The translations under genes were made by a program, and so were the position numbers. From contig CM038469.1 of the NCBI GenBank assembly GCA_021464415.1, positions 33,823,883-33,887,882 of the forward strand: 64,000 nucleotides of DNA. The letters are read 5' to 3'. Under the pieces are notes generated by a model. It saw only the letters and a program-made list of their open reading frames with translations. It was not told the DNA's origin and made no database searches. Of this stretch, positions 1 to 11,450 are shown piece after piece. The stretch comes from Lonicera japonica. Its lineage: Eukaryota > Streptophyta > Magnoliopsida > Dipsacales > Caprifoliaceae. The number at the start of each line of letters is the position of its first letter. Within the stretch, counting starts at the first letter, position 1.

Positions 1-94
1 AACCTTTTTGTCCGTTTCCTCGTAAAACGTACTGGCGACTCTGAACGAACCCCTTTGCATCTAGAATAGACGTAGGGACACCCGATATGAATTA
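1..94. other. Unassigned leading edge, possibly another LTR element
   Basis: This edge, and probably the sequence up to about position 190, does not continue the gag reading that follows on the minus strand. On the minus strand it contains an AGAGTCGCCA-like stretch and short direct motifs that remind me of plant LTR termini, so a second element may have inserted into the gag. The boundary cannot be fixed because the element leaves the window. Confidence 0.25.
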
Positions 95-934
95 TCAACA
101 CGACTCTAAACAAATGGAATGACGGGATCCCTTCCGACGTTTCAGACGCCCAACGAACGGGGACGAGACCCGGGGGTCGCATTTGCAGATTCTCACATTA
201 GGCATATTATTTCTTTCAGAAAAATTATAAGTATCCCATATTTGGTTACTTTCAGCTATATAATCAAAGAAATCAAATGCCTCGTCAGGATTTTTACTTA
301 GAAATGTGCCATTACACATCATTTCTACAAATTTTCTCATTTCAGGAGTGAGTGATTGGTAGAAGAAACTAACCAAGTTCTAATTTTCATACCCATGATG
401 GGGGCAAGCATTTACAAGCTCTTTGTATCTTTCCCAGCATTCATAGAATGTTTCTTGATTTTTGGGTGCCAAATTTTAGATTTGACGCCTTAAAGCGTTT
501 GTTCTATGAACGGGGAAAAATTTCTTCAAAAATTCAGTTTGTAAAGCTTGCCACGTTGTAATGGAACGTGGTCTTTGTGCATTAAGCCATGTTTTTGCTT
601 TGTCTTTTAATGAGAACGGAAAAATTTGGAGTCTTACCACCTCTTCAGTCACATTAGGGTCATAAAAAGTGGAGCATACTTCTTCGAATTCCTTTAGGTG
701 TAAGTATGGATTTTCTGACTCCATTTCATGAAATCTTGGCAAAAGTGGTATCATTCCTGGTTTGACAGCAAAACGGTTTGTTGTTGGCGGAAGAACGATA
801 CATGATGGAGTGGCACTCCTTGGTGGTTGGAGATAATCTCTCATGGTTGCGATTGGTGGTTCTTGAATGGGCTGAACTTGTACATCAAAATGATTTCCAC
901 CATTTCCTTCTCGTGCTTCCTCATGGTGATCCAT
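95..934 (-). pseudogene. Degenerate Ty3/Gypsy gag (Athila/Tat-like)
   Basis: This is the Gag of an LTR retrotransposon, which would form the virus-like particle core. It reads from an ATG at 934 on the minus strand. Recognisable pieces are MRDYLQPPR near the start, ESENPYLHLKEFEEVC, the FLKKFFPVHRTNALRR segment, and after the break the SLTPEMRKFVEMMCNG segment. The same motifs occur in the two intact gag-pro genes at 37978-40674 and 43511-46207, so the family assignment is firm. Two in-frame stops, at about 476-478 and just upstream of 376, break the reading. The gag homology is lost near position 224, before any zinc knuckle. With the primer site and LTR at 1125-3028 it forms the 5' end of one minus-strand element whose remainder lies outside the window. 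Confidence 0.85.
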
Positions 935-1124
935 TTAACTTCTGTTTCTGTTTCAAAAAGATTATAGAAAAACGAATCGGGAAATGGATCTATTCCTACA
1001 CGTCCTTTGGTATTTCTTAACCAATGAATCATGTACCAAAGAAGGTGTACAAGAAAAGGAAGTCACTAGATTAGAACAATACAACCAAAAATGGACTAAA
1101 CCCATGATCGACTTTCGTTGCCCA

Positions 1125-1141
1125 CCCCGGCAACGGCGCCA
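1125..1141 (-). other. Primer binding site complementary to tRNA-Asp
   Basis: The plus strand reads CCCCGGCAACGGCGCCA, which equals the 3' end of plant tRNA-Asp including CCA. The minus strand is therefore the primer binding site of a minus-strand retroelement. It lies six bases from the LTR at 1148, between LTR and gag, as expected for initiation of minus-strand cDNA. The same site recurs at 40818-40834 and 46351-46367. Confidence 0.9.
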
Positions 1142-1147
1142 AAAACT

Positions 1148-3028
1148 TGACGCGCTTGAAATAGTGCAATCGTATACACCAAAGTGTAGGCGGTCAAGTT
1201 GTAATATAGACTTATGAAAGTCCGAATGTCGAACCACAGGGAGGGGACTAAAGCTTTTGTAGATCACGTGTTCGAAAAGTGATTATTGATTGATTAAAAT
1301 TGTTGTGGATTGTTTTGCGGAGAAATGTGTAGAACAAAACTTAAAGTTATGAGAAATTTCTTATGCTTAAGGAAAGCGAAGGCTTTGGGGGTTTATTTGT
1401 TATTTATTGGGAATCATGGTTTATGAATCCAATTCGGCTCATCCATTCTCCTTATTGTGTTGCATATTGTTCTTCTCATTTAGAAGTCTAGATGTTGACG
1501 GTAAAAGATTTCGAGGAAATACAACCAATCCAACTTTACTAGGCTACCTTATGAGGGAAAACAAACACCACATTTAAGGGAACAAATAAGCAATTATAGA
1601 GTCCTCAAATATAGGCACAAAGTGTGTTTAAGTGTTGTAGGTGACAAGGGAAAATAAAACCTTACTTTACACTTAATCACAAGATGTGACCATATTTGAA
1701 ATAAAACTCTATAATTTTATATAAAAAGCATAGCCATCCATTTATAATGGTGATTGTTGAATAATATATGCTTACTTGAAGTACTTTGTTTGTATATAAA
1801 TGATTTGACTAGTACTAATCATACATGGCATGAAGAGTCTATGTATCATTTATGTACTAAACATGTCCATTAATCACCAAAGAACTCCATATACAAGGCA
1901 TAAGGAGGCAAAAGAGATTAAAATGGGTATTCCATAATATTTATGGTGTTCTAAGTCATCAATTATTATGGAATATTATTAACAGATGTGAATCATCATT
2001 ATCTAACAATACTAGGCACAGAGCTTTTAAAGAATTGGAAATTTGACCATGTTTACCTTTTTAAAACAAACTCACCCCTAGCCTTGCCTAGGTGATTCAC
2101 CCCTCCATAGATGATAAAGACATGTTAAGGATGGAGTGAAATCAAAAGAACACTTGTATTAATAGATATAGAATGAGTCTATTACAAGTGGTTTGAAAAA
2201 TACAAGAAGAAGAATAAACTATCACTCTATTATCTCTCTTGATTTTCTCTTATTTTTACAAGAAATTAATCTACAAAACTCTATAATATTTTTCCCTTGG
2301 ATCTTGCTCTCTATTTATAGATGCATCTGAGATGGGAGTGGGTAGATAGTAGATGACAAGTTGATATGGTGCATTGAATTTGTGTGGGAAAACCTTAGCA
2401 TGAGTTCCTTGACAAATGAAGCAAGGTGGCAATTTTGTCAAGCAATCTAGAATTTCTCCAAAGTTGACAAATCGCCATAGTAGGATCGATCTTACTAGTG
2501 AGATCGATCTTACTATGGGATTTTCTCTTCTGGACTGCTGCTGGAATATTCTGTTTGAAAAGGGTGAGGGAGTAGGATCGATCTTACTAGTAAGATCGAT
2601 CTTACTTAGGGAAGTTCTTGCACTGGATCAAAGCAGGTACCACACAGTTTGCTAAAGGGCCAGAGTGGGATCGATCTTACTAGTAAGATCGATCGTACTC
2701 AGGGTCTGTTTCTTCCTGGATTTTACAAAACTGTGGAAATGAAGAAATGGAAGCTAGTAGGATCGATCTTACTAGTAAGATCGATCCCACTACTTCAGAA
2801 TGGTGCTATTTTTCATCTTCTTTCCTTGAACACTTTGGCTTTTGATCTGAAATCCCTTTTTGGTGCCTTTTCATCATCAACAAATGCTTGCAAAACATAT
2901 ATTAGTACACCATTTTGCTATGAACCAACAAGTTGTAATTCGAGGTTTATTTTAGTGTGTTTAGCCATATAAGAGCACTCTAATGCTAGGAAAAGAGTAT
3001 TCTTCTATTCAATATAGTGCTCTTATCA
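1148..3028 (-). repeat. 5' LTR of the degenerate Gypsy element
   Basis: The LTR is bounded by TG at 1148 and CA at 3028 on the plus strand. Its outer end, read on the minus strand, starts TGATAAGAGC, like the TGATAAACGC start of the LTRs at 35-48 kb. The inner end abuts the tRNA-Asp primer site. Shared internal sequence near the primer site (GTCGAACCACAGGGA) also links it to those LTRs. The length, 1881 bp, is slightly more than the 1672-bp relatives. It carries four large GATCGATC-based palindromes in the U3 part. Confidence 0.8.
2475..2786. repeat. Four spaced long palindromes in LTR U3
   Basis: Four copies of a palindrome with GATCGATC arms around a ten-base TTACTAGTAA core sit at 2484-2509, 2576-2601, 2669-2694 and 2761-2786, spaced 92-93 bp. 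The last three are perfect over 26 bp. The first has one mismatch in the core but extends outward to about 44 bp imperfectly. The intervening sequence is much less conserved than the palindromes. Confidence 0.9.
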
Positions 3029-5813
3029 CTTCTATAGTCACCAACCTGTCATTCTGAGGAATGTAAGGCCAAAGAACAAACAGGTCGGCAGGCTTTCCTT
3101 CAGGGTGGTCTTCCCCGCTGAAGTCCATGACATCAGTTTGAATAGGCAAACTAATGACATTTTTAGTGCCCGCAACTTCTTTCACTTCAACATTAGCCTC
3201 AGAGTGAAGAACTGGAACAGCTTCCTCATTCACGATGAAAACAACCTCTGGGGTCTTCTCATTTTCATAAGGGATTCCAGCTCACACTAACCTCCTCCTT
3301 TTTAGCGGAGGAGACGCCGAACTTCTAGAGGTGCCGGTTATGATTAGAGCACCAACCTTATAAGTTCTGGTGGGCATAGAATCCACAACTGACCTCCTAT
3401 TTTCCATGTCTTTTAGATCGAAGAGTTTTGAAGATCTGGGGGGTTGAGGAGATTTTCTTCTTAGCCTTCTTCTCTGTCGAAGATTGTCAGCCTCTTTGAA
3501 GAGCTCTTCGGCTTCAGTATCGATTACCGGGAGCTGGTCATTAGAAATGGCCACAGTCTCGCCTCATCCTTTAAAAATTAGTACAGTAATTGATAGAGCG
3601 GCTAGTGAAACGCCTTTAGATGGCTCAAAAATTCTAAGGGATTAATTAAAATTTGGGGGAAGGACAATTTTGACAGTTGACGCTGGTTCAACGACAGGCT
3701 CCTTACCCTTACCCTTTCCCTTTCTCTTGCCCTTACTCTTCTTCTTCTTCCTTTTATTCTCTTTACCGTCGCTAACAAACTTGGCATCTGAAGATTCCTC
3801 TCTTTCTCGACGTGCCTGTACCCCCTAATCCTTGTAAGCTACCCAAGGGTTGACAATGTTGAACTTCTTAAAGAGATCCTATTGCTCCCTATCGGTAGTA
3901 GGCTCTCCAACCCACTTGATGATGTTCGTGCGTTTGGAGAAGGTATGGTACAACAGGCAATAGTTAAACAAGATGTAGCCGACCTTGGATGATTAAAACA
4001 AGTTTTACTCCTAAGTCCCTTATGATTTATAATGGCGCTCAAATGATTAGTGTTAATGTTGTGAATCGAACGCTTAGTGAAGCACTCCTTGACACCACCG
4101 ACTGTAAAATAAGAAGTTTGGTTAGATAAAAATGTAAAAGTATGGGAATTTATCATACGATGAACATATGACAAACTAAAGGAGCTGAATTGTCTGGGAA
4201 CGCATTTATTCATTGGATTAGGCTCGACATTCCTGGTTAATATTATAATATCATTATACATCCCTTTACGGAAAGAAGTCAATCCCTCAATTATAAAAAG
4301 AGAAGTGGGTATTGCCCTAAGATTCCACTTATCCTCAGCTAGGCCAAGAAGATAACAATACTTGATTTCGTTCATGCCTAGCTTAAGGTTAAATTAATTA
4401 TTTAATTTGGCCACTCCTAGGATGATTCTAATGGTGTTGGGCGTCAATTGGCATAAATGAAACCTGGTTTATATGAAAAAAAATCAACCAAAAGGTGATT
4501 TAAGGGCAGTTTAAGCCCAACAAACTTGAAGAAAGAAGTATAAATGTGATATTGATCTTCAGGCATAGATTGGGTAACACTAAGCTTAAAGGGATTTTCG
4601 TTCCTAGCCCACTCTTTCTAAATGACACCTTCAGGGATGTACGTATCCTCGAACTCTAATCGTTTGGGGCTAGTACTTAAGGCATATTTACCCATAGTGT
4701 TTAATTGTTTCGGGGCAACGAAGATATAATAAGAATAACTAAGGTTTATAAAAGGGTACAAAAGCAAGAAGAGGAAAATATAAAGAGAATGGGAACTTAT
4801 AGAAGTTTGAGTTATACTGATGAATGGAACCTTGTAAGATACAAGCTGGTAAGGAACATAAAGATTATCAGAAAAAAGAAACGGAAACTCTAGAAAGCGA
4901 ATGAAGAAAACGAAGATGAAAGTAGTGAGATAAGAGAAAATAAAATACCTTTTATAATCGCCCCTACCTTCCTTTCCTTCCAAATGGCGCTTTTTATTTT
5001 GGAAACTCGCGCCCATGATAACCCCTATTTAATGAGATTTAATAGCTGTTCCCAGTTACACTCAATCGAAATCAACCGTTGGGGATAAAACATGTGGTGA
5101 TAGTTGGTCCTCAAAAACTCCACCAAGGAATTGGCTGATGAGACATATTTAGTTTTGTAAAGTCAAGCACCCAGGTTCAAGGGATCGAAAAAACCTGAAT
5201 GCTTGGGGAGAAATTATGGGAGCATACAATTAGAACCTCTATTTGGGCCGAGTATTCGAGAGCATGCCCGAGATTCATAGACTTCTTTAGCTTACTGACT
5301 ATCTACTTGTACTTGTCAACACTTTTCTTGGACGTAGAAGCCTCCCTGGAAACCTTCGGGATGGTCTTCTTTTGATCCCTCAACTCGGCGGCATGCTTCA
5401 TTTCGGAAGCCAGTAAATGCTCAGCACCCTACAAAAATAACTAAGTGTTATAAGTAAATTGAAAAAATCAGTCGATCAGAAAAATAGAATTATAGTTGGA
5501 AGATTTACAATAATGAAGTGGTGGAAACTGTCTAGCCTTAGTTTATTAGTTGACTTGTCGTCCAAAGCCTTCTTGTCATTACAGATTAACAAGAAAAGTC
5601 GATCAGAAAATAAAAGTATAATTTGAAGACCTACAATAATGGAGTGGTGGAAGCTGTCTAACCATAGTCTACTGGTTGACTTGCCAACCAAAGTCTTTTT
5701 ATCAGTAGGGATTCGCAATGTGTTGGCCAACCCCATGGCCACAACTTTATTAGCTATGGTAGAATCCTTGTTAGTCACTCACTAATGAGCATTATGAAAT
5801 TATGGCCGAGGAA
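3029..5813 (-). pseudogene. Decayed putative gypsy-type transposon gene, copy 1
   Basis: Several short minus-strand open stretches together resemble the plant putative gypsy-type transposon family (Transposase_28-like). The best pieces are a start at MGKYALSTSP near 4690, CQLTPNTIRIILGVAKLN near 4400-4450, and IPTSLFIIEGLTSFRKGMYN near 4250. An acidic, Arg-rich tail with EAEELFKEADNLRQRRR lies near 3480. Coiled-coil-like sequence at 5250-5420 and the stretch 5476-5778 look like the C-terminal part of another, upstream copy, so the region is rearranged. Stops and frame changes separate all pieces, so no protein can be made. A related copy lies at 8415-10400. The family name rests on motif memory only. 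Confidence 0.45.
5471..5720. repeat. 127-bp direct tandem duplication
   Basis: GTCGATCAGAAAA begins at 5471 and again at 5598. The following roughly 120 bases are alike in both, including AATGAAGTGGTGGAA versus AATGGAGTGGTGGAA and a related TTGACTTG segment. The two units have diverged by many substitutions, so the duplication is old. It lies within the decayed transposon gene. Confidence 0.75.
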
Positions 5814-5818
5814 AATAG

Positions 5819-8409
5819 TGACTCGGCGAAAACAACGCGAGTTATTACACCCAAGTGCAGGTGGTCGGTCAAGTAATAAATATTCGGTAAGTCCGAGATT
5901 AATCCACGGGGAGGAGGGTACTTCTTTGAGTTAAGAAAGTCTCTTTCAAGAGGAAGATGAGAAAAGAAAGAAAAATATGATAGACTTGGGTAATAAGAAA
6001 GGAAATTGAAACTAAATGAAGACTACTAATTAACTAAACTAAAATTAAAGAAAAATCTAATCCTAAGGTGCAAAAGTAAAAAGAATCCACAAGCGCAAGT
6101 GATCTACCTAAAAGGCTTCCTAAATGTACTAAGGGAGCATGCAAATAAACTAAAAATAAATAAATTAAATAAAATAGCGTACTAACTAAACAATTCAGAA
6201 TATTAAATAAAATTAAGTCAATGAAAAACAAACGTTAGAAGTATCCGTAGTTACGGAGTACGAAATTAGTCCAATTGAGTAATCCAAATCTAAGTTTAAA
6301 CAAGATTTTTCAATACGATTCAGCTCCTAGACTCTCCAACCATCCAATAATATTGCTACTACAAGTATATGATAGCCCATGTGTGACAAAGACTACATGA
6401 ACTAGCTTTGAGCAATAGAATTCGACAGTGAAACTTTTTGACTTTGAAAAAGTGTAATTTATAACCTAGTATTGCTAGTGCGTGAAAAAAATAATCCAAG
6501 TTGATTAAAATTCTCCAAAAATCAGTATCTTAACATTCATATAAGGTTTGAATAGGTTTGAACGTGATTCAAAGCAAATCCTTCTTAAAAAGAATGCCGA
6601 GAGTCAAAACAGACACTTTTTCGGCACTTACATGAATAAATACCAAAACAGCGCCAAGTCATCCAATTCACTTAAGAAACTAACCCAACTAATTAGAGGA
6701 TAAAGACCATACATAAATCGTCCACGTTAGAATTTTGGTGCAAAAATCTGTGAATTGACGTTTTTACGATTCTTAATCAAATGGAATTTTTAAGCTAACT
6801 TTTGAAAACATATTTTTAATGCATGAAAAGATAAGAAAATACTCATACATTCAGTATGTGATCTAGAAATAATGGAAAAATAAGATTCAACCTAAATTGG
6901 ATTACATTTAAGGGTTAATTACGCATCTTTCATTATGGGCCCCTATAGCTAACCATAATCAAACCAAACATGCAACTAACCTTAAAAATCATGAAAAATA
7001 GTAGACACATACCTAATAATTTAGAAAATAAAATTTGAAAACTTTTGGCTTTGGATTTCTCAATTCCGATTTAAAACGAAGATTTTATGGCTAGAACAGT
7101 AAACAAACTTAAAACCGGCAAAAATTGAAGAAGATCGACTTATACCCAAAAAATTATGGAAAATTAGATTTTTAATTATGAATAATGAATCACACATAAA
7201 TATCATGAAAAAACTATAAACAATTTGAATATAAAGCGAGAATCAAGCTTAAATTGACGAAAAACCAACAAAACATACCTATAAACCCTATAACCAGTCC
7301 TTAAAACGAGGGTTTAAGGTTGATTCCAGAATATATATATGATCTAAAAAAAATAATATAAGAATATCAAAGAAAATGAACAATCAAAAGCAACTAAATT
7401 AAAATAAAATGAAAAACTAGGGTTTACCCGGTACGCGATTGAAACTGAAATTGAACCGAATTGAACGATGAATTAATGTAGCAAACACTGATATTCCAAC
7501 CTTAAAATATCATAAATAAACTAAGCTAACAATTTTTTTGAAGAAATAAACAAGAAATCACTCAAAGTTCGATATTTAGAAAAACGCAAAAACTTCCAAG
7601 AAAGTTACAGTGTTCTTTGCCCTCTGTTGATTGATTTTAAATTATGGCCTACCCTAAAATATGAGATATATGACCTTTTATATAGTACACAAGTGTCTAG
7701 GGTCGTGGGTTGAATAATTCTTGAAGAAATGGGTCGAAACGAGCCGAAAATAGCAAAATGAGCAGAAATTAAGTGTGGGGATCGATCCCCAATATTTTAT
7801 TATTTCTTTTCTTTTTTCTTTTGGTTGTTTCTTATTTTGCTCATAACTTTTTGTTCCAAACTCCGATTGACGCGTCATTTTCTCCTACGGGTAGGTAATT
7901 TAAAGCTCTACAACTTTTATTTTTAGAGATTTCTTCAAATTCTCTATGGATAAAAACTTTGATCGGCTACAATTTCGAAATTTTTACGGCAGTTCTCAGT
8001 TTTGCTCAAAAATATCAAAATTGATTCGATTGAGCTTATTTCCTCTTGGGATCACTCTTGGACACTTGCATTCAATTCATTCATGTTTGGGGACTTGCTA
8101 GTCTCTTATTTCTAGTGCTTTGGGAGTAGTTTGCGGAGTATTCCTCGCCCTGGACCTCGGAATGGATACTGACTTGTTTTTTGAACCTTCTTCTTACACT
8201 TTTCCACTTTCAACCTTCTATCTTGCATAGAAACTCAGTTGCTTAAGCACTTTAGGCCTACAAAATGGCTTAGTAACACAAAAATATAATGAAGTGCCTT
8301 CTTTTTATGCTTAAACTAAATTTACATACAATTTCTAGTTTTGGACAATAACTAGAAGTTAATTGAGCATTGTTTAAGGGATTATAAATGTAATTTATGG
8401 GCTCAATCA
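5819..8409 (-). repeat. Solo LTR (family E/F), TSD AATAG
   Basis: A 2591-bp TG...CA element is flanked by identical AATAG at 5814-5818 and 8410-8414. It is homologous to the solo LTR at 31480-34002: both begin on the plus strand TGACT..CGAAAACAACG and share the TTATTACACCCAAGTGCAGG stretch. No primer site, polypurine tract or coding region is present, so it is the product of LTR-LTR recombination. Orientation is inferred from that homology and from similarity near the start to the U5 part of the LTRs at 35-48 kb. The interior is AT-rich and I see no gene in it. Confidence 0.85.
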
Positions 8410-8414
8410 AATAG

Positions 8415-10400
8415 TCCCCAGAGTCCTTGTAAGCAATAACAGAAGTTCGTCCCATTTAAAAATGGGGATGAGTCAGAAGATCATGATAACATCCTTCAAC
8501 CATAACACCCAGTTAAATTGGGTCAGTTGAAGATGTAGTTGGGTGGTAAATTAGTTCCCCCAGTTCCTTGGTTTAAATAGGATTTAGGGGCAGGGGTAGT
8601 TGTTGAACATGTGCTGGCGATGAGGTCATCTGCCTCTTATTTCTAAGGCTGGCAGAGCCCCCAAAGATACTAGCATTAATTTAAGCCTACTGCTAGTTCA
8701 GAAATTGGGCCATGGTTAGTATGGCTATATCAGTCTCTTGAGGAGAGATTGGAGTTATTCTTTTTAATCTCCTTATCTATTACTTTGGAGCCTTAGAAAT
8801 TCCTCCAAAAGTTCTTCAGCTTCCTCGGGATTAAAGTGAATCTAAGATGCCTCTTCTTAAGCTGGGCGTTCGGCTCTACATTGATCCTCTAGAGTAACCT
8901 AGTTGTTTAAAATCTTATATTTCTTGAACTACCTATACTTGGCATTATGATACGAACCACACCAACAATATGATGAAACCTGTAGCAAAGATGGTCAAAA
9001 AATCATTTATACAATCAGATTCAGATGGTACCGTGACCATTTTTTAAAAAGAAGTAAGAACCTTAGTATATAAGGGTAGATGGATTGATAGACACTATGA
9101 CCCAACACCTATAGAGAGATGCAAACCTTGGTATATGCGAATGATGCCACAATTGATAATGATGAATCAATTGACAAGTCGAATGAACATTACGGACAAC
9201 TGGTTTTGTTCAACATGTTCTTAAAGAACAAAAGAGAAAAGCTCTCATAATTTTACTAACCCATAGGTCTCTAATTAAAATAATGCAATCATTCCTTTTA
9301 AATAGGATGTAGAAAAGAAATACTAATCTAAACACAATAAGGAAAATAAAATAATCCTAATTAACTAATTAAAACATTCCTAATTAAATATCCTATTTGA
9401 CTAAGGAAATATTCCTAAAACAATCTTAATTGAATAAGGAAAACATTCATAATCATAATTGAATAACAAAATACTAAAGAAGTCATATAGTTTAAAAGTA
9501 ATTAAAATACGATATTCTTTGAATTTTCTTGTACGAGCTCTTGTAATCGGACCCACGAGAACTTGAATTGGGCATGTGTACGCTTCAATCCACGTGCTTG
9601 AGCATGTGCTAGCCTTGTCCACTTCACATTATCTCCAATCTTAGGTCAACCCATTGTGAGGAATCGTTCCTCTCGAAGAAAGAGCTATATGTTGGCCGAT
9701 ACTAAGGAGATTATCTACAAATTTAGGGTGGTTTAAGGGACCTGGTTTCCCAAGCCCATAGTGGTGGGTGATGGCATGTGTTTTGATGAAATCAATAGAA
9801 GGTTTGGCAAAGTTGACTTGAGCCCCAACTTCTGCAAAAAGAAAAAAAAAGCACAAGGTTAGTCAATCAGTTAAAGACAGGAACTTGTCAAATTAGGAAA
9901 GACAAATAAAGTGTGAAAATACCAAGATAAGCGAATTGCTTCGGAATAGGATTATTTTATGGGTCTGGCTCCACGGCATCAGTTATTACCATAATATCTT
10001 TATACATTCCCTTGTGGAATGAGGCCAAGCCCTCAACAAATGATAAGGAACTTACTGTGGCTTTCAAATTTCACTTTCCTTCATTACGATTATGGCCATA
10101 GCAATATTTTATTTCTTCTAGGCCAAGGGATAAGTTAAAGCGTCTATTCAATTCGGCCACACAGAGCATAATTCTAACAGTGTTAAGTTTAAGCTAGCTG
10201 AGGTGAAACTTAGTGTCTCCGAGAAAAGTCATTAGTGTCCTTTATTTATAAGGATTTCCTCAAAGGGGTCTTCATCTGGGTCATATTCACACCAAATTGT
10301 CCCTTCCATGATGAACTAATGGCTGAATTCCTAGGTACTTTGGTAAATTCTTAAGGTGAATTTACCCATAACAAAAATTAGGGCTTTACGTGTGGGTTTC
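8415..10400 (-). pseudogene. Decayed putative gypsy-type transposon gene, copy 2
   Basis: A second, more decayed relative of 3029-5813. On the minus strand MGKFTLR starts near 10365. SLSFVEGLASFHKGMYKD lies near 10000-10050, followed by a VITDAVEPDP segment. A FNPEEAEELLEEF segment lies near 8830. The order matches copy 1 at 3.0-4.7 kb. Numerous stops and frameshifts are present. The section 9100-9640 has no match to copy 1 and may be a separate insertion with AT-rich LTR-like sequence, but I found no boundary for it. Confidence 0.4.
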
Positions 10401-11447
10401 AATGATCAAAAAGAAGGGAAAATGAAGAACACAAATAAGACGAAAAAAGAAACTCAGAAAGAAAGAAGAATTAATGGATAAAAGAAACTTACATGAATGG
10501 AAGGAAATCTAGGTGTGATATGCTCGGAATGGCTCTAAACAGGTGATTTTAGGTATGGGAAACCTAAATAGCAAAGGATTGTGTGATTTTTTGGTTGAGA
10601 AAAATTTACGGGAGTATGAAAAGTTTAAAGAATAAAGAAACTAGAAAGAAGATGGAATAAATTAAATGGCTAGGATTAGGGTTATATACCCCCCCCCTTC
10701 TCAAACGGCGGTTTACTCGTGAGGAACCATCACCTCATCATGACAATTGTTCTCTAGCCAAAATTTAAATATAGTAAGCCGACCAATGAAGTGATGACAA
10801 ATGGCACACTCTAGGCCACAAAATGAAACTTCACTAAAAAGCTAGATGGTTTATTCATAGAAGTTAAATGTAAATTTTTTACTAAGTGTGGGTATTACAA
10901 CTAAGGAGATATCATATTCAGAAACATCCAAGCATCCGGAGGGTTGGGGGCAATTGAGGGAGCCCAAAAATAATAACCATGATTTGGGCTAACTCAACTT
11001 TATAAGCCCGAGAATTCGACCAAACCCAACCACGAAGCCGACATGAAATCCAACCTAAGAGAATGAGATTGGGCTTTTGGCTGAGTAGATTGAAGGATGC
11101 CGAAGAGGCCTTTCTTAACCGAGATGGTCCTGCTAATGTAATAGTATTGCCATGAATTATGCTTAAATTCAATCTCTAATGGTGAGATCTAAATTTTTGG
11201 CACCCACATGCAGAACGCCTTCCTCTTTAATTTATAGAATAACAATTGTGTTTCCTTATAAATTTTCCACATTTGTACAAAAATTCAAGTGTTGTATTGC
11301 AGATTTTGTTTTATCTATAAACTAAAATGATATTTTTCATATTCTCTTTGTTTTTTAACTGTTCTATAAGTTTTTTTCATTTTGACGTAAAAGTGTTATT
11401 GTGTTAATAAAAGTCAATTATGTTCTTTGAAAAAATCGAAGTAACTT
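10401..11447. other. Noncoding, TE-derived flank
   Basis: The first 300 bases look like the leader of the transposon gene copy 2, with a TATATAAC box on the minus strand beside a C run at 10691-10699. A stretch near 10935-10970 (GGTTGGGGGCAATTGAGG) looks like a polypurine tract next to an LTR start on the plus strand, but no partner LTR or TSD was found. No gene is visible. Confidence 0.3.
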
Positions 11448-11450
11448 TTA

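Noticed and set aside
1125..1141. Possible tRNA-Asp gene fragments at this and the two equivalent sites
   Set aside because: Only the 17-base 3' end including CCA is present, always beside an LTR; it is a primer binding site, not a tRNA gene.
3602..3787. Arg/Glu-rich 61-codon minus-strand frame as a small protein
   Set aside because: Low-complexity product of a TCTT-rich stretch within a decayed transposon gene.
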